DNA of 47,034 nucleotides from NCBI GenBank assembly GCA_016288005.1, contig JAEEXY010000017.1, forward strand, positions 1-47,034. The letters run 5' to 3'. A model generated the notes under the pieces. The model had not been told where the DNA came from and did no database searches. It was given only the letters and a program-made list of their open reading frames with translations. Position 1 is the first letter of the stretch. Each line of letters starts with the position of its first letter. The stretch comes from Lachnospiraceae bacterium (GTDB lineage: Bacteria; Bacillota; Clostridia; Lachnospirales; Lachnospiraceae). Position numbers and translations under genes: made by a program. Shown piece by piece: positions 31,916 through 40,925 of this stretch.

Positions 31916-33886
31916 GTGAAAACTATCAAAAAGATCAATTATAAAATCATTATAGCTGCATTGGTAACCGGGTTACTGGTATTTATTCTTGCGTTTGCAG
32001 ATCCTAAAAAGGGAGCTGCGGATACGGCGGAATTCGGGCCCAGATTCCATGATTTTGTTTCAAACAGATTATTATATAATGGTTTGGAAGCACTTGATTT
32101 GAAAATAACCGACACGATATATCAGCCGGACTGGAATACGGCATTGGATATCTGGGTTATCGGAATTGATAGTGAAACACAGGATGAGCTTGGCCCTCAA
32201 AGCTCATGGCAAAGAGACAAATACGCCGAACTTCTGGATAATCTGCATAAAGACGGCTATTCACCTGCGGTGGTATGCTTTGATATTCTGTTTAGTGGTG
32301 AAAAGGATCCGGAAAAGGATAAGCTTTTTGCAGATACATGCGCCAAATACGGCGATACGATCCAGGGTGTTTATTTTAATTATGGCTTAAGACATGTATA
32401 TGAAGAGGATAATGTCCATTATTATGAAGAAAGCTATATAAAGAAGATTGATGGACCTTATGCTGACCTTGCAGCTGTTACGAAGCAGGCATGTACCAAT
32501 AATGATATCAGCGCGGACGGTTACGCCAGAACTGTCTTTGTCGATCGTATGAGCGATGAACCCGTTGATTCTCTTGCATTGGCTGCGTATAAGGCATATC
32601 TGGAATATAACGGCGAAAATTATGTACCTCATAAATATATCGCGGATAAGAAGCAGAATACCATATATTTCACGTACTCAACCACACTGAACAAAAACTC
32701 CAAGCCGTTTTCTTACAGACCTTTTTATGAGGCGCTTACCGATGAGAATTTGGCTCAAAATTGTGATGGAACCATAGTTTTCGTCGGTGCTTATGATGTA
32801 GCTATGTCCGATGATTTCTTTACTCCGGCAGGCAAGGATAAGATGTATGGAGTGGACATCCATGCAAATACATGTGAGGCAATCGCACAGGGAAAGCTTT
32901 ATGTACCTGCCAACAGGACGACGGTTGCTATAGTATACAGCATTTTAAGCGTACTGCTTGTATTCTTTGTTTATTTGTCAGCACTGCCCATAGCAATCTC
33001 AGCTTCGGTCGGAGCGATCGCTCTTGATTTTATCGCAAACTGGATAGCAAGAAAGAACGGAGTTTATCTGCCGATCGTTTACTTTGTAGTACCCGCATTC
33101 ATTGTCATTGTTACCGCGACCGTACTGCATTACCTCGCCGCACGCGCCGAGAAAGCGAAGATCAACAACGCATTCAAGATGTATGTTGCGCCGGAGGTCG
33201 TTGATGAGATGGCCGGCAGCGGCTCATACGAGCTGAAGCTCGGCGGACAGACCAAGGATATCGCGGTTCTGTTCATCGATATCCGAGGGTTTACGACGAT
33301 GTCCGAGGGTCTGCATCCCGAGGAAGTGGTAAGCATCCTGAACGAGTATTTCGGTCTCGTTACCGACGCGATATTCAAGAACAAGGGTACTCTCGATAAG
33401 TTTATCGGAGATGCCGCGATGGCGGTATTTAACTCACCGAACGACCTGGACGATTACGTTTACAGAGCGGTGCACACCGCATGGGATATAGCGCTCGGTT
33501 CACAGGAGCTCGCGCAGAAGCTGCTCGATACGCACGGCAGGACGATCAACTACGGTATCGGCGTTAACTGCGGACCCGCTACTATAGGCAACATCGGCTC
33601 CGAGTTCCGTATGGATTTCACGGCGATCGGAGATACCGTCAATACCTCGGCACGCCTCGAGGCAAACGCCAAGGCCGGCCAGATCCTCATTTCACAGGCC
33701 GTGTACGACAGGGTTAAGGACTGGATCGAGACAGAGGAGATAGGCACGATACCGCTCAAGGGTAAATCAAACGAGATCTTCGTTTATAATGTTATAAATG
33801 TTAAGGACAAGCCCGGCTACATCGAGAGCCGCAGCGAATCCGGAAAGAAAAACAAAAGGAACAGGTTAAACCATGGACAGATTTGA
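31916..33886 (+). CDS. CHASE2-domain adenylate cyclase (class III)
   Basis: 656 residues from GTG 31916 (GGGG 6-9 bases upstream). N-terminal membrane segment (about 10-30), an extracellular CHASE2 sensor (about 50-335), three membrane segments (about 340-410), then a class III cyclase domain. Metal Asp455 (LFIDIRGFT) and Asp499 (KFIGDAAMAVF), adenine-selecting Lys495 and Asp567 (RMDFTAIGD), and transition-state Asn576 and Arg580 are all present, so it should make cAMP and work as a homodimer. The sensor half (to about 33100) is clearly richer in A+T and uses different codons from the cyclase half. Its end overlaps the next gene by 14 bases. Confidence 0.88.
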   Translation: MKTIKKINYKIIIAALVTGLLVFILAFADPKKGAADTAEFGPRFHDFVSNRLLYNGLEALDLKITDTIYQPDWNTALDIWVIGIDSETQDELGPQSSWQRDKYAELLDNLHKDGYSPAVVCFDILFSGEKDPEKDKLFADTCAKYGDTIQGVYFNYGLRHVYEEDNVHYYEESYIKKIDGPYADLAAVTKQACTNNDISADGYARTVFVDRMSDEPVDSLALAAYKAYLEYNGENYVPHKYIADKKQNTIYFTYSTTLNKNSKPFSYRPFYEALTDENLAQNCDGTIVFVGAYDVAMSDDFFTPAGKDKMYGVDIHANTCEAIAQGKLYVPANRTTVAIVYSILSVLLVFFVYLSALPIAISASVGAIALDFIANWIARKNGVYLPIVYFVVPAFIVIVTATVLHYLAARAEKAKINNAFKMYVAPEVVDEMAGSGSYELKLGGQTKDIAVLFIDIRGFTTMSEGLHPEEVVSILNEYFGLVTDAIFKNKGTLDKFIGDAAMAVFNSPNDLDDYVYRAVHTAWDIALGSQELAQKLLDTHGRTINYGIGVNCGPATIGNIGSEFRMDFTAIGDTVNTSARLEANAKAGQILISQAVYDRVKDWIETEEIGTIPLKGKSNEIFVYNVINVKDKPGYIESRSESGKKNKRNRLNHGQI

Positions 33887-36194
33887 TTTAGACGATTACA
33901 TGACAAACGGGCAGTACGGGACGCCCAAGCTGCACATTATCCCCAATTACAAAGAGGCTCAGAAGTGGTGCGATCTGGCAAAGGAGCTGGATGCCGCGTT
34001 CGAGTACAATGAGTTCTTTATCCCGGCAAACGTGGATAACGAAGAGCTCTGCAGGAAGATAATCGACACCTACAAATCGCTGGACCGCGACCGCAGCATG
34101 GATACGCTGCACGGCGCATTCCTCGATATCGTTGTCAACAGCTCGGATGAGTTCGTTCGCAACAATTCGAGGATGAGATGCCGCCAGAGCATGAAGATCG
34201 CCGAGGAGCTCGGCTGCCGCGCTGTTATTTTCCATACCAATTACATCACCGGATTTAAGTCGTATTCCTACCGCGAGAAGTGGGTCATCGACAACGCCGA
34301 GTTCTATCGTGAGCTGCTCGAGGAGTTCCCGAATCAGTGCATCTTCATCGAGAATATGTTCGACGATACTCCGGAGCTCTTGAAAAAGCTCGCTGTCGAG
34401 ATGAGATCCGAGGAGCGTTTCGGCGTATGCTTTGACATCGCGCACGCATTCTTATGGGATTTCCCGCTGGAGGCCTGGATCGAGGAGCTGGGCCCGTTCA
34501 TCCGTCATGTCCATGCGAATGATAACTTTAAGGATGAGGACTCGCATCTGCCCATCGGTGACGGACGTCTGCCGTGGCTGCTGATCAACAGCGGCGTTTT
34601 CAAGCGCAACCGCTGCTCGTTCCTCATTGAGGTAAACGGCATCGACAATGTGCGCAAATCATACGATTACCTGACCAAGAACCATTTGTATTTCTTTGAC
34701 AGACGACGCAGGACCAGGCTAGCGATCACGAACGACCTGAAACGCGTGCTCGATATCGGCATCGCGCTTACTGCAGAGAGAGACCATTACAAGCTGTTCG
34801 ACCTGATCGTAAGTGAGGCCATGTCGCTCACCAGATGCGAGGCCGGTACGTTATACATTCTCCAGGACGGTATGCTGTACTTCAAGATACTGCGCAACGA
34901 CAGGATGAATGTATATGAGGGCAGGAACGGCGAGCCAATCACCATGCATCCCGTTGCACTCGATGAGAAGTATGTCTGCGCGTATGCTGCCATTCATAAG
35001 AAATCCGTCAATATCGAGGATGTTTACGCCGACGATAATTTCGACTGGAAGGGACCGCGTGAGTATGACCGCGTGACCGGATACGAGACCCGCTCAATGC
35101 TCGTAATACCGCTGGTTAATCATGATAATGAACTGATCGGCGTGCTGCAGCTCATGAACGCGCATGATGACGACAATAACATCTGCGGATTCGGCACCGA
35201 CCAGGAATACGTTACTTCCTCGCTGGCATCACAGGCGGCGATATCGCTGTCGAACATGATCATGCTGAAGGAACTGAAGGATCAGATGTATTCCTTTGTT
35301 TCCTCATTCGCGACCGTTATCGATGCCAGAACACCTTATAACGCAAAGCACACCTACAATGTAGCGAAGTACTGCACGAAGTTTGTAGATTATCTCAATA
35401 AGCTCAACAAGCTCGGCAAGAGCCCTTACAGCATAGATGAGGAGATGAGAGAGCAGCTGATGCTCGCCGCCATGCTGCATGATGTCGGCAAGGTTGTCAT
35501 CCCGCTCGAAGTCATGAACAAATCCGACAGGCTGTCCTCGATGCTTCCGATCATGAGGATGCGCTGGAAGTACATCAAGCTTGTTCTGGAAATCCAGCAT
35601 TTATCCGGAGCCATCAATGACAGTGACTATGAAGAAAAGCTCAAAGAACTCAACGACAACATCGACTTTGTCGAGAAAACTAATGTGGCGCCTTTCCTGG
35701 ACGATGAGGTATTTGCCCGTATCGACGCGCTTGAGAAGTTTGTTTACACGGGACCCGGCGATGAAAAAGTAGAGTTCGCCACAGAGGAGGAGCGCGAGGA
35801 GCTCAAGATCCGCAAAGGCACGCTTACCGCTGCCGAGAGAGCCAAAATCGAGGAGCACGTTGTATTTACCGACAAGATACTTTCAAAGATCCAGTTCGGT
35901 TCAAAGTACGATAAAGTTAGATTTATCGCGGGCGCGCATCATGAGTTCATCAACGGATCGGGTTATCCGAACAAGCTCGCTGGAGATGATATCCCGCTTG
36001 AGGTAAGGATACTTACGATCATGGATGTATTCGATTCGCTGTCGTCATCCGACAGACCTTACCGTAAGCAGAGTTCGCTGGCTGAGACATTCGAGATCCT
36101 CCGCGCGATGGCGAAGGAAGGCAAGCTCGATATAGGTCTGGTTGAGATCGCGCGTGACTGCTTCGTTCCTGATGATCAGTTAAACGGTTTTTAA
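33873..36194 (+). CDS. TIM-barrel (sugar isomerase/endonuclease IV-like) - GAF - HD-GYP fusion protein
   Basis: 773 residues, soluble. Residues 1-275 form an AP-endonuclease-2/xylose-isomerase-like TIM barrel with plausible metal ligands in order: TLHGAFLDIV, VIFHTNY, IFIENMFDD, VCFDIAHAF, IRHVHANDN, FLIEVNG. Residues about 295-450 are a GAF domain (CEAGTLYIL; SMLVIPLVNHDNELIGVLQL). The rest is HD-GYP: NAKHTYNVAKYC, HDVGK at 536-540, HHE at 689-691, then INGSGYP (Asn where Asp is usual) and FDSLSSSDRPYRKQ. GAF and HD-GYP parts are close paralogues of the protein at 30425, with the same 153-residue HD-to-HHE spacing. I know of no standard family with this three-part layout. Confidence 0.85.
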   Translation: MDRFDLDDYMTNGQYGTPKLHIIPNYKEAQKWCDLAKELDAAFEYNEFFIPANVDNEELCRKIIDTYKSLDRDRSMDTLHGAFLDIVVNSSDEFVRNNSRMRCRQSMKIAEELGCRAVIFHTNYITGFKSYSYREKWVIDNAEFYRELLEEFPNQCIFIENMFDDTPELLKKLAVEMRSEERFGVCFDIAHAFLWDFPLEAWIEELGPFIRHVHANDNFKDEDSHLPIGDGRLPWLLINSGVFKRNRCSFLIEVNGIDNVRKSYDYLTKNHLYFFDRRRRTRLAITNDLKRVLDIGIALTAERDHYKLFDLIVSEAMSLTRCEAGTLYILQDGMLYFKILRNDRMNVYEGRNGEPITMHPVALDEKYVCAYAAIHKKSVNIEDVYADDNFDWKGPREYDRVTGYETRSMLVIPLVNHDNELIGVLQLMNAHDDDNNICGFGTDQEYVTSSLASQAAISLSNMIMLKELKDQMYSFVSSFATVIDARTPYNAKHTYNVAKYCTKFVDYLNKLNKLGKSPYSIDEEMREQLMLAAMLHDVGKVVIPLEVMNKSDRLSSMLPIMRMRWKYIKLVLEIQHLSGAINDSDYEEKLKELNDNIDFVEKTNVAPFLDDEVFARIDALEKFVYTGPGDEKVEFATEEEREELKIRKGTLTAAERAKIEEHVVFTDKILSKIQFGSKYDKVRFIAGAHHEFINGSGYPNKLAGDDIPLEVRILTIMDVFDSLSSSDRPYRKQSSLAETFEILRAMAKEGKLDIGLVEIARDCFVPDDQLNGF

Positions 36195-36216
36195 GGCATA
36201 GGGAGGGCCAATACCG

Positions 36217-39183
36217 ATGAGTAAAAAGACACTATACATAGGAGGCGGCGCGATCGGCGGTGTGATAGTCATCGCACTGATCGTTGTGTTGATCCTGAAC
36301 GGGCGCTCAAAGGACCTTGAGGCCAGACAGATCACGGTTTTCGATCTGTTCGGCGAAGCTGTGCTGAACCGCGGCAACAAGGAACTCAGCGTTTCCAAGG
36401 ATATGAAGCTGAAGTCCGGCGACGGCATCAAGGTTGGGGAAGGGTCTGACTCGTTTATCAGACTCTGTCTTGATGACGACAAATTCGTTTACGCCGAGTC
36501 CGGCACCAATTTCTCGATCGACGCCACAGGCACATCGCAGAACAGCAAGAGCGTTATACATCTGCAGTCCGGCGGAGATCTGGTGTGCGAGGTACAAAAC
36601 AAGCTGAACGGTGATTCGTCGTTCTCCATCCAGACACCGAATACGACCATGGCTATCCGCGGTACGATCGTTGGTCTGCGTGTTGATAAAACTACAGACG
36701 CGAACGGCAATGAGATCTATGTCTCGGAAGCTGTATGTCTCGAGGGCAGCGCCATCATCGCGATCATGACCGATGACGGCCCCGTATATGCGACTGCGCC
36801 TGCAGGACAGGGTATTACCGTTACAGGCCCCGCACAGGTTGTTGAGGACACATCAAACATAGATATGTCTCAGGTGGTTTCGATCGAGCAGGCGGTCGAG
36901 ACTCTTAAATCACGCGGCATCGAAGCATCAGCTGATGTGGATGAAGAACATTACAAAGAAATGCTTCGCTCTCGTGAGGGTGATTTGGACAACCTCAGTA
37001 ATACTATGATAATTACTATAGAGGACGAAGAGCCCACGACTCCGCCTACAGAGCCTCCTACAGAAACACCTTCAGAGCCTCCTACTGAGCCTCCTACAGA
37101 GGCACCTACACCTGAGGCTACACCTACACCCGAAGCTACGGCAACGCCTACGCCGGAACCTACGGCTACAGCTACGCCCGTACCTGCTACGGCTACGCCT
37201 ACACCCAGGCCTACAACGCCTCCCACGGAGCCTCCGACAGAGCCGCCTACATTAACTCCTGTACCGACTCCGTCGACTATACCTACTCCCACACCGACAC
37301 CTGAACCGTCGCCTACACCGACGTCTTCACCGACATTGACTCCTACACCTTCGCCGTCGCCGACTCCGACACCTACTCCGAGTCCGACTCCTTCACCTAC
37401 TGAGGAGCCCACTCCGGAGCCTACAGAGGAGCCTACACCCGAGGTAACACCGGAGCCGCCGACAGATACACCGACGCCGGAACCGACACCGACGGCTGAA
37501 GCATCTGTAAATGTAACAGTTTCATTTAGCGATCCTGCAATGTCTCAAGCTATTTTGAATATCTTTGTTGAGAATGATTATATAGATGGTCTTGGGACAT
37601 CCGGTGATAATTCAATATCTTTTACACTCAAGGAAGGAACAAGCATCGATTTACCCGGATCTTTAGAGTATACTCCTTCTGAAATTGGCTATTCCTGGGA
37701 TCCGGATACGACAGAAATACATGTAGTATGGTATTACAATGATAGTACAATTACCTCTGTAAGCGTTGAATCGTTTGGAGGATCAGAAACGGCATCCCTT
37801 TCTGTTCAGCAAGATCACGGATATACTGCAAGATTGCATTATAATCCTGATGGGATAATGTTTAACGGTAATGATGAGCAGCTTCCTGAGGAAAGAGTAG
37901 AATCTGTGTACTATTCACTTTCGAACTCAACAAGTCAAACATTAAGTTTTTCATACGGAACTGCTTCAGATGCTGTTTATAAAAAGGAGGTTATTAATTC
38001 TACCGAATGTATTCCATTAACGTTTTATTATATTAATAGCTGGTATATAGAAGATACGGAAGAAACAATTACTTCGCTATCTTCGGATCTCGAAGAATAT
38101 GCAGATGAAGATGGATACATAGATCTTTATCCTATTTGGAAACCTACTGTTACACTTCCGGTAGACTCATATTTATATGGTGGTGAAGTTACAATGGGAA
38201 CTGATACCTTTGTAAATAGATCCATAAGACCTGATGGCGGAGATAGTCAAAGTTATTATATCGGCATTTTGAATGGTGAAGGCTCCACAATTTATCTTCC
38301 TGTGTGGGAATATGCTTTGGGCTCACCATATCCTTTGGGTGTTTCGACTGCTGTTAATTATGCCGTTGTTCGGCAAACCGGGTGGGTTATGTACTCAAAT
38401 TCGGGAAGCGCTATTTCGGATCCCACTTCGACTATTGGGCTTGAAGCAATTGAAAAACTAGCAAGCGGAGAAGCGGAATTACGTCCGTATGGAAGTTCTT
38501 TGCTTGAAGGAGCTCATATTCTGTATCAGAATTATGATTATTGTATTCCTGCAGGAAATGATTTATTCTCTGAATGCGAAATAGTATCAAATTCTCATGG
38601 GTTATGCATTGAAACCGCTAGCCTTAGCGAGATTATTTATGGATATGATCCGGATAATAAGATACTTGATGTGGCAGTATTTAGATCACCTACAGTTTTA
38701 CCTGTAAATGAACAAGGCCTGTTTTTCTGCACTAACGAAACTTATTTGATGAGTCAGTTCATAAGTAATATGACTTTTGAAAGCGGAAAGGTATATAATA
38801 TCTCAACTTATATTCAAGATAGTATTGGAGTTCAGAATTTCATTACTGACACGTATGTTGATGATGAAAATGCTTTTAATGTCGGTATTAGTATGAATAA
38901 CCTTACAGGTAAGGATCGTTATACAGACTATACTTATAACCTTTCTTATTTGCTGCAGGCTAAATTCAGCGCTTCAGAAAGTTCCTCCGGAAGTGCAATT
39001 ACTGTAACACTTGGAACAGTTAACATGCAAAATGGTAATTATAGTTTCAATTCAGATGCTATTTCCGGAATGGTCTGCGATTGGGATTATTATGATGATG
39101 ATAAGATCATTATCGCAAAGTTTACTTTTACTAATCCGGATGCACTACTTTTTGACTATAAATTAAAGTATCCGAGAGAATAG
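36217..39183 (+). CDS. FecR-domain surface protein with Pro/Thr-rich linker and AT-rich C-terminal region
   Basis: 988 residues. A single N-terminal membrane segment (about 6-28) without cleavage site leaves the rest outside. Residues about 40-200 are FecR-like ([40 protein letters not shown]). A Pro/Thr/Glu-rich linker (about 265-430, PTPTP-like units) could cross the cell wall. The C-terminal 560 residues are Tyr/Asn/Ser-rich with strands, one segment ([20 protein letters not shown]) recalling Listeria-Bacteroides (InlB B) repeats. The DNA from about 37500 is markedly AT-richer than before. FecR and CHASE2 proteins often occur together, so it is a likely partner of the cyclase. Last gene of the operon, 22 bases after the previous stop. 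Confidence 0.75.
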   Translation: MSKKTLYIGGGAIGGVIVIALIVVLILNGRSKDLEARQITVFDLFGEAVLNRGNKELSVSKDMKLKSGDGIKVGEGSDSFIRLCLDDDKFVYAESGTNFSIDATGTSQNSKSVIHLQSGGDLVCEVQNKLNGDSSFSIQTPNTTMAIRGTIVGLRVDKTTDANGNEIYVSEAVCLEGSAIIAIMTDDGPVYATAPAGQGITVTGPAQVVEDTSNIDMSQVVSIEQAVETLKSRGIEASADVDEEHYKEMLRSREGDLDNLSNTMIITIEDEEPTTPPTEPPTETPSEPPTEPPTEAPTPEATPTPEATATPTPEPTATATPVPATATPTPRPTTPPTEPPTEPPTLTPVPTPSTIPTPTPTPEPSPTPTSSPTLTPTPSPSPTPTPTPSPTPSPTEEPTPEPTEEPTPEVTPEPPTDTPTPEPTPTAEASVNVTVSFSDPAMSQAILNIFVENDYIDGLGTSGDNSISFTLKEGTSIDLPGSLEYTPSEIGYSWDPDTTEIHVVWYYNDSTITSVSVESFGGSETASLSVQQDHGYTARLHYNPDGIMFNGNDEQLPEERVESVYYSLSNSTSQTLSFSYGTASDAVYKKEVINSTECIPLTFYYINSWYIEDTEETITSLSSDLEEYADEDGYIDLYPIWKPTVTLPVDSYLYGGEVTMGTDTFVNRSIRPDGGDSQSYYIGILNGEGSTIYLPVWEYALGSPYPLGVSTAVNYAVVRQTGWVMYSNSGSAISDPTSTIGLEAIEKLASGEAELRPYGSSLLEGAHILYQNYDYCIPAGNDLFSECEIVSNSHGLCIETASLSEIIYGYDPDNKILDVAVFRSPTVLPVNEQGLFFCTNETYLMSQFISNMTFESGKVYNISTYIQDSIGVQNFITDTYVDDENAFNVGISMNNLTGKDRYTDYTYNLSYLLQAKFSASESSSGSAITVTLGTVNMQNGNYSFNSDAISGMVCDWDYYDDDKIIIAKFTFTNPDALLFDYKLKYPRE

Positions 39184-39198
39184 CTGGCTGAATAAGCG

Positions 39199-39232
39199 AA
39201 ATCCCCTCACCTTCTGGTGAGGGGATTTCTTT
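39199..39232. terminator. Strong bidirectional intrinsic terminator
   Basis: AAATCCCCTCACC (39199-39211) pairs perfectly with GGTGAGGGGATTT (39216-39228) around TTCT, followed by CTTTAT. It ends the signalling operon and the convergent fapA gene. Confidence 0.92.
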
Positions 39233-39237
39233 ATCTC

Positions 39238-40644
39238 TTATGAGAAATTATTTATCACCTGTACCTGTCCGCCGGTATCCTTCAGCGTGACATTCGTGAA
39301 CGTATCTCTGGTATTGTAGTGCAGGCCGTTGATCGTGATATAAACGCCGGGGTAGAGGAACTTCATGACGTTTATCTTTGAACTCGAGTAAGTAGAGATC
39401 AGGAACAGCTTTTGGCTGAGGACAGTGGATTTGTCTTTCAGTTCGGCACTCAGTGTCGTGATGGAATTCTCTATCTGTTCGAGGGTTTCCTGGAACTTGG
39501 CCGCATCGGTGGGATTGGTGATCTGGTTCATCTTGCGGCGGACCTCATGGAGTTTTTCGAGCTTATTCTCATCGTCTTTGATCTCGGCCTCGAGGGCGGA
39601 GATCTCGGTGATGGTGTTCGGGTTCGTGCCGGCGTTGATCATGGTCTTGACCTCGGAGAGGTTGCCGATGATCGTGGATTCGATGTTGCCGGAGCAGGTG
39701 GTACTGCCGCCGACGATGATGCCGAAACGACCGGTGACATATATGTTGCTCTCGCAGAAGAGATCGCAGTTCATGATCGAATTGGCGTGGAAATCACCCT
39801 TGCAGTGGATGCTGGTGGACTCGAAGAACTTGCCCCAGACATCGGCGTCGGAAACTACACTGCCTTTGTGGCCGCCCTGCATGCCGGCCTTGATCTCGAT
39901 GGTGCCGCCCGCGTAGATATTGGCTTCTTCGACACTGCCGAGGATCGTGAGATTGCCCTTGCAGCGGACGCTCGTACCGGTCATGACATTGCCGTGTATG
40001 ATAACGTCGCCGCCGAAGACCACGTCGCCGGTCGTCATATCAACGTCCGTTTTGATCTCGAGAGTGTTGGTTATGCGGATCGAGTTATCCTGCCCGAGCT
40101 CTATTTTACCCGTGAGGTTGGAGTAGTAGTGGTTGCCGTCCTCGGAAACATAGAAGCCCTCGCCCTTCAGCGCGGTCTGGTCCTTGCCGGGGATGCAGGA
40201 GAGGAACTTATTCTTGACATCGTAACCGAAACTGCCCTTGGTAGCGGGAGTGTAGGTTACGACCTCCTGGTCCTTTGTTACGGACTCGTACATCTCGATA
40301 TTGCGGTAATCGACTGAGCCGTCCGCCTGAACCTTGGGTTTATTGTCAACGTGGGTCTTGAAATGATATGTGAAAAAACCGTCAGTACCGTTGACTGCGG
40401 GCTTTCCTTTGGCGATCACATGATAGGTATCGTAGAGCTTGTTGATGATGATGCTTTGGATGAGGGGTTTGTCTATACCGGCCTTGACGCCTTTTTCCTT
40501 AAGGAACTCCATGATATTCTCGACGGTATAGAGGTTGGTCGCGTCCTCACCCCATGACGGAGGAGTAGAAGACAGGTACAGCCTGGCTTCCATGGAATCT
40601 TCGGAAATAAGAACCTTAACGGTTTCTTCGAGTCTGTTATCCAT
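39238..40644 (-). CDS. fapA: FapA (DUF342) family protein
   Basis: 468 residues. The N-terminal region (to about 160) contains the FapA/DUF342 start (VKAGIDKPLIQSII; IAKGKPAVNGTDGFFTYHF). A right-handed parallel beta-helix like the MinC C-terminal domain follows (about 180-330: GDVVFGGDVIIHGNVMTGTS; CKGNLTILGSVEEANIYAGG; IEIKAGMQGGHKG). A coiled coil (about 345-405) precedes a short C-terminal domain. The family is called flagellar assembly protein A and is linked to polymer-like or polar structures, with uncertain function. GGAGG precedes ATG by 7 bases; single gene with its own promoter and terminator. Confidence 0.85.
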   Translation of the reverse strand: MDNRLEETVKVLISEDSMEARLYLSSTPPSWGEDATNLYTVENIMEFLKEKGVKAGIDKPLIQSIIINKLYDTYHVIAKGKPAVNGTDGFFTYHFKTHVDNKPKVQADGSVDYRNIEMYESVTKDQEVVTYTPATKGSFGYDVKNKFLSCIPGKDQTALKGEGFYVSEDGNHYYSNLTGKIELGQDNSIRITNTLEIKTDVDMTTGDVVFGGDVIIHGNVMTGTSVRCKGNLTILGSVEEANIYAGGTIEIKAGMQGGHKGSVVSDADVWGKFFESTSIHCKGDFHANSIMNCDLFCESNIYVTGRFGIIVGGSTTCSGNIESTIIGNLSEVKTMINAGTNPNTITEISALEAEIKDDENKLEKLHEVRRKMNQITNPTDAAKFQETLEQIENSITTLSAELKDKSTVLSQKLFLISTYSSSKINVMKFLYPGVYITINGLHYNTRDTFTNVTLKDTGGQVQVINNFS

Positions 40645-40678
40645 AAGCCCCTCCTTTCGTTAGAGTTTTTCACTTTTT

Positions 40679-40707
40679 ATTATAACAAAGACATGCCTGA
40701 AAAGCAA
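40679..40707 (-). promoter_or_regulatory. Sigma-70-type promoter of fapA
   Basis: Minus strand -35 TTGCTT (complement of 40702-40707), 17-base spacer, perfect -10 TATAAT (complement of 40679-40684), about 30 bases before the start codon region. Confidence 0.65.
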
Positions 40708-40868
40708 TGATTTGCAAAGATATTTTTTGTTTTTGTGAAAGATAGCGCAATATCATGGGAAATGTGTTGTTAAACGTTTTTATCATAGCAATTTTTGTTG
40801 TATTCGGGCCTGTTTTATTGTAGAATTCTAACGGAGTATGAGATTATATTTGCCTGAAAAAGATACGG

Positions 40869-40919
40869 CGGCTGCAGTCGGTCAGCCGAATCTTGGGACT
40901 CTCCCGGGCAGGAACGGAG
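40869..40919 (+). promoter_or_regulatory. Structured leader before phosphoglucomutase gene
   Basis: CGGCTG/CAGCCG (40869-40874 and 40883-40888) forms a first hairpin. Then GGGA-CTC-TCCC (40895-40905) competes with CTCC (40901-40904) pairing to GGAG (40916-40919), which is the ribosome binding site of ATG 40926. The two choices could switch translation. It matches no riboswitch class I know. A 36-codon frame from ATG 40838 overlaps the region but lacks support. Confidence 0.35.
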
Positions 40920-40925
40920 TAAATT

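Noticed and set aside
36951-37412. Long minus-strand frame coding for a Val/Gly-rich repetitive peptide
   Set aside because: It is the complement of the Pro/Thr-rich linker codons of the FecR protein; low complexity keeps other frames open. It has no ribosome binding site or family resemblance.
37030-37500. Tandem DNA repeat region as a separate element
   Set aside because: It is the in-frame Pro/Thr-rich linker of the FecR protein, with mixed codons and no fixed unit length.
37500-39183. Separate gene acquired downstream of fecR
   Set aside because: The reading frame is continuous with the FecR part and there is no start site with ribosome binding site at the composition change, so it is a domain of the same protein.
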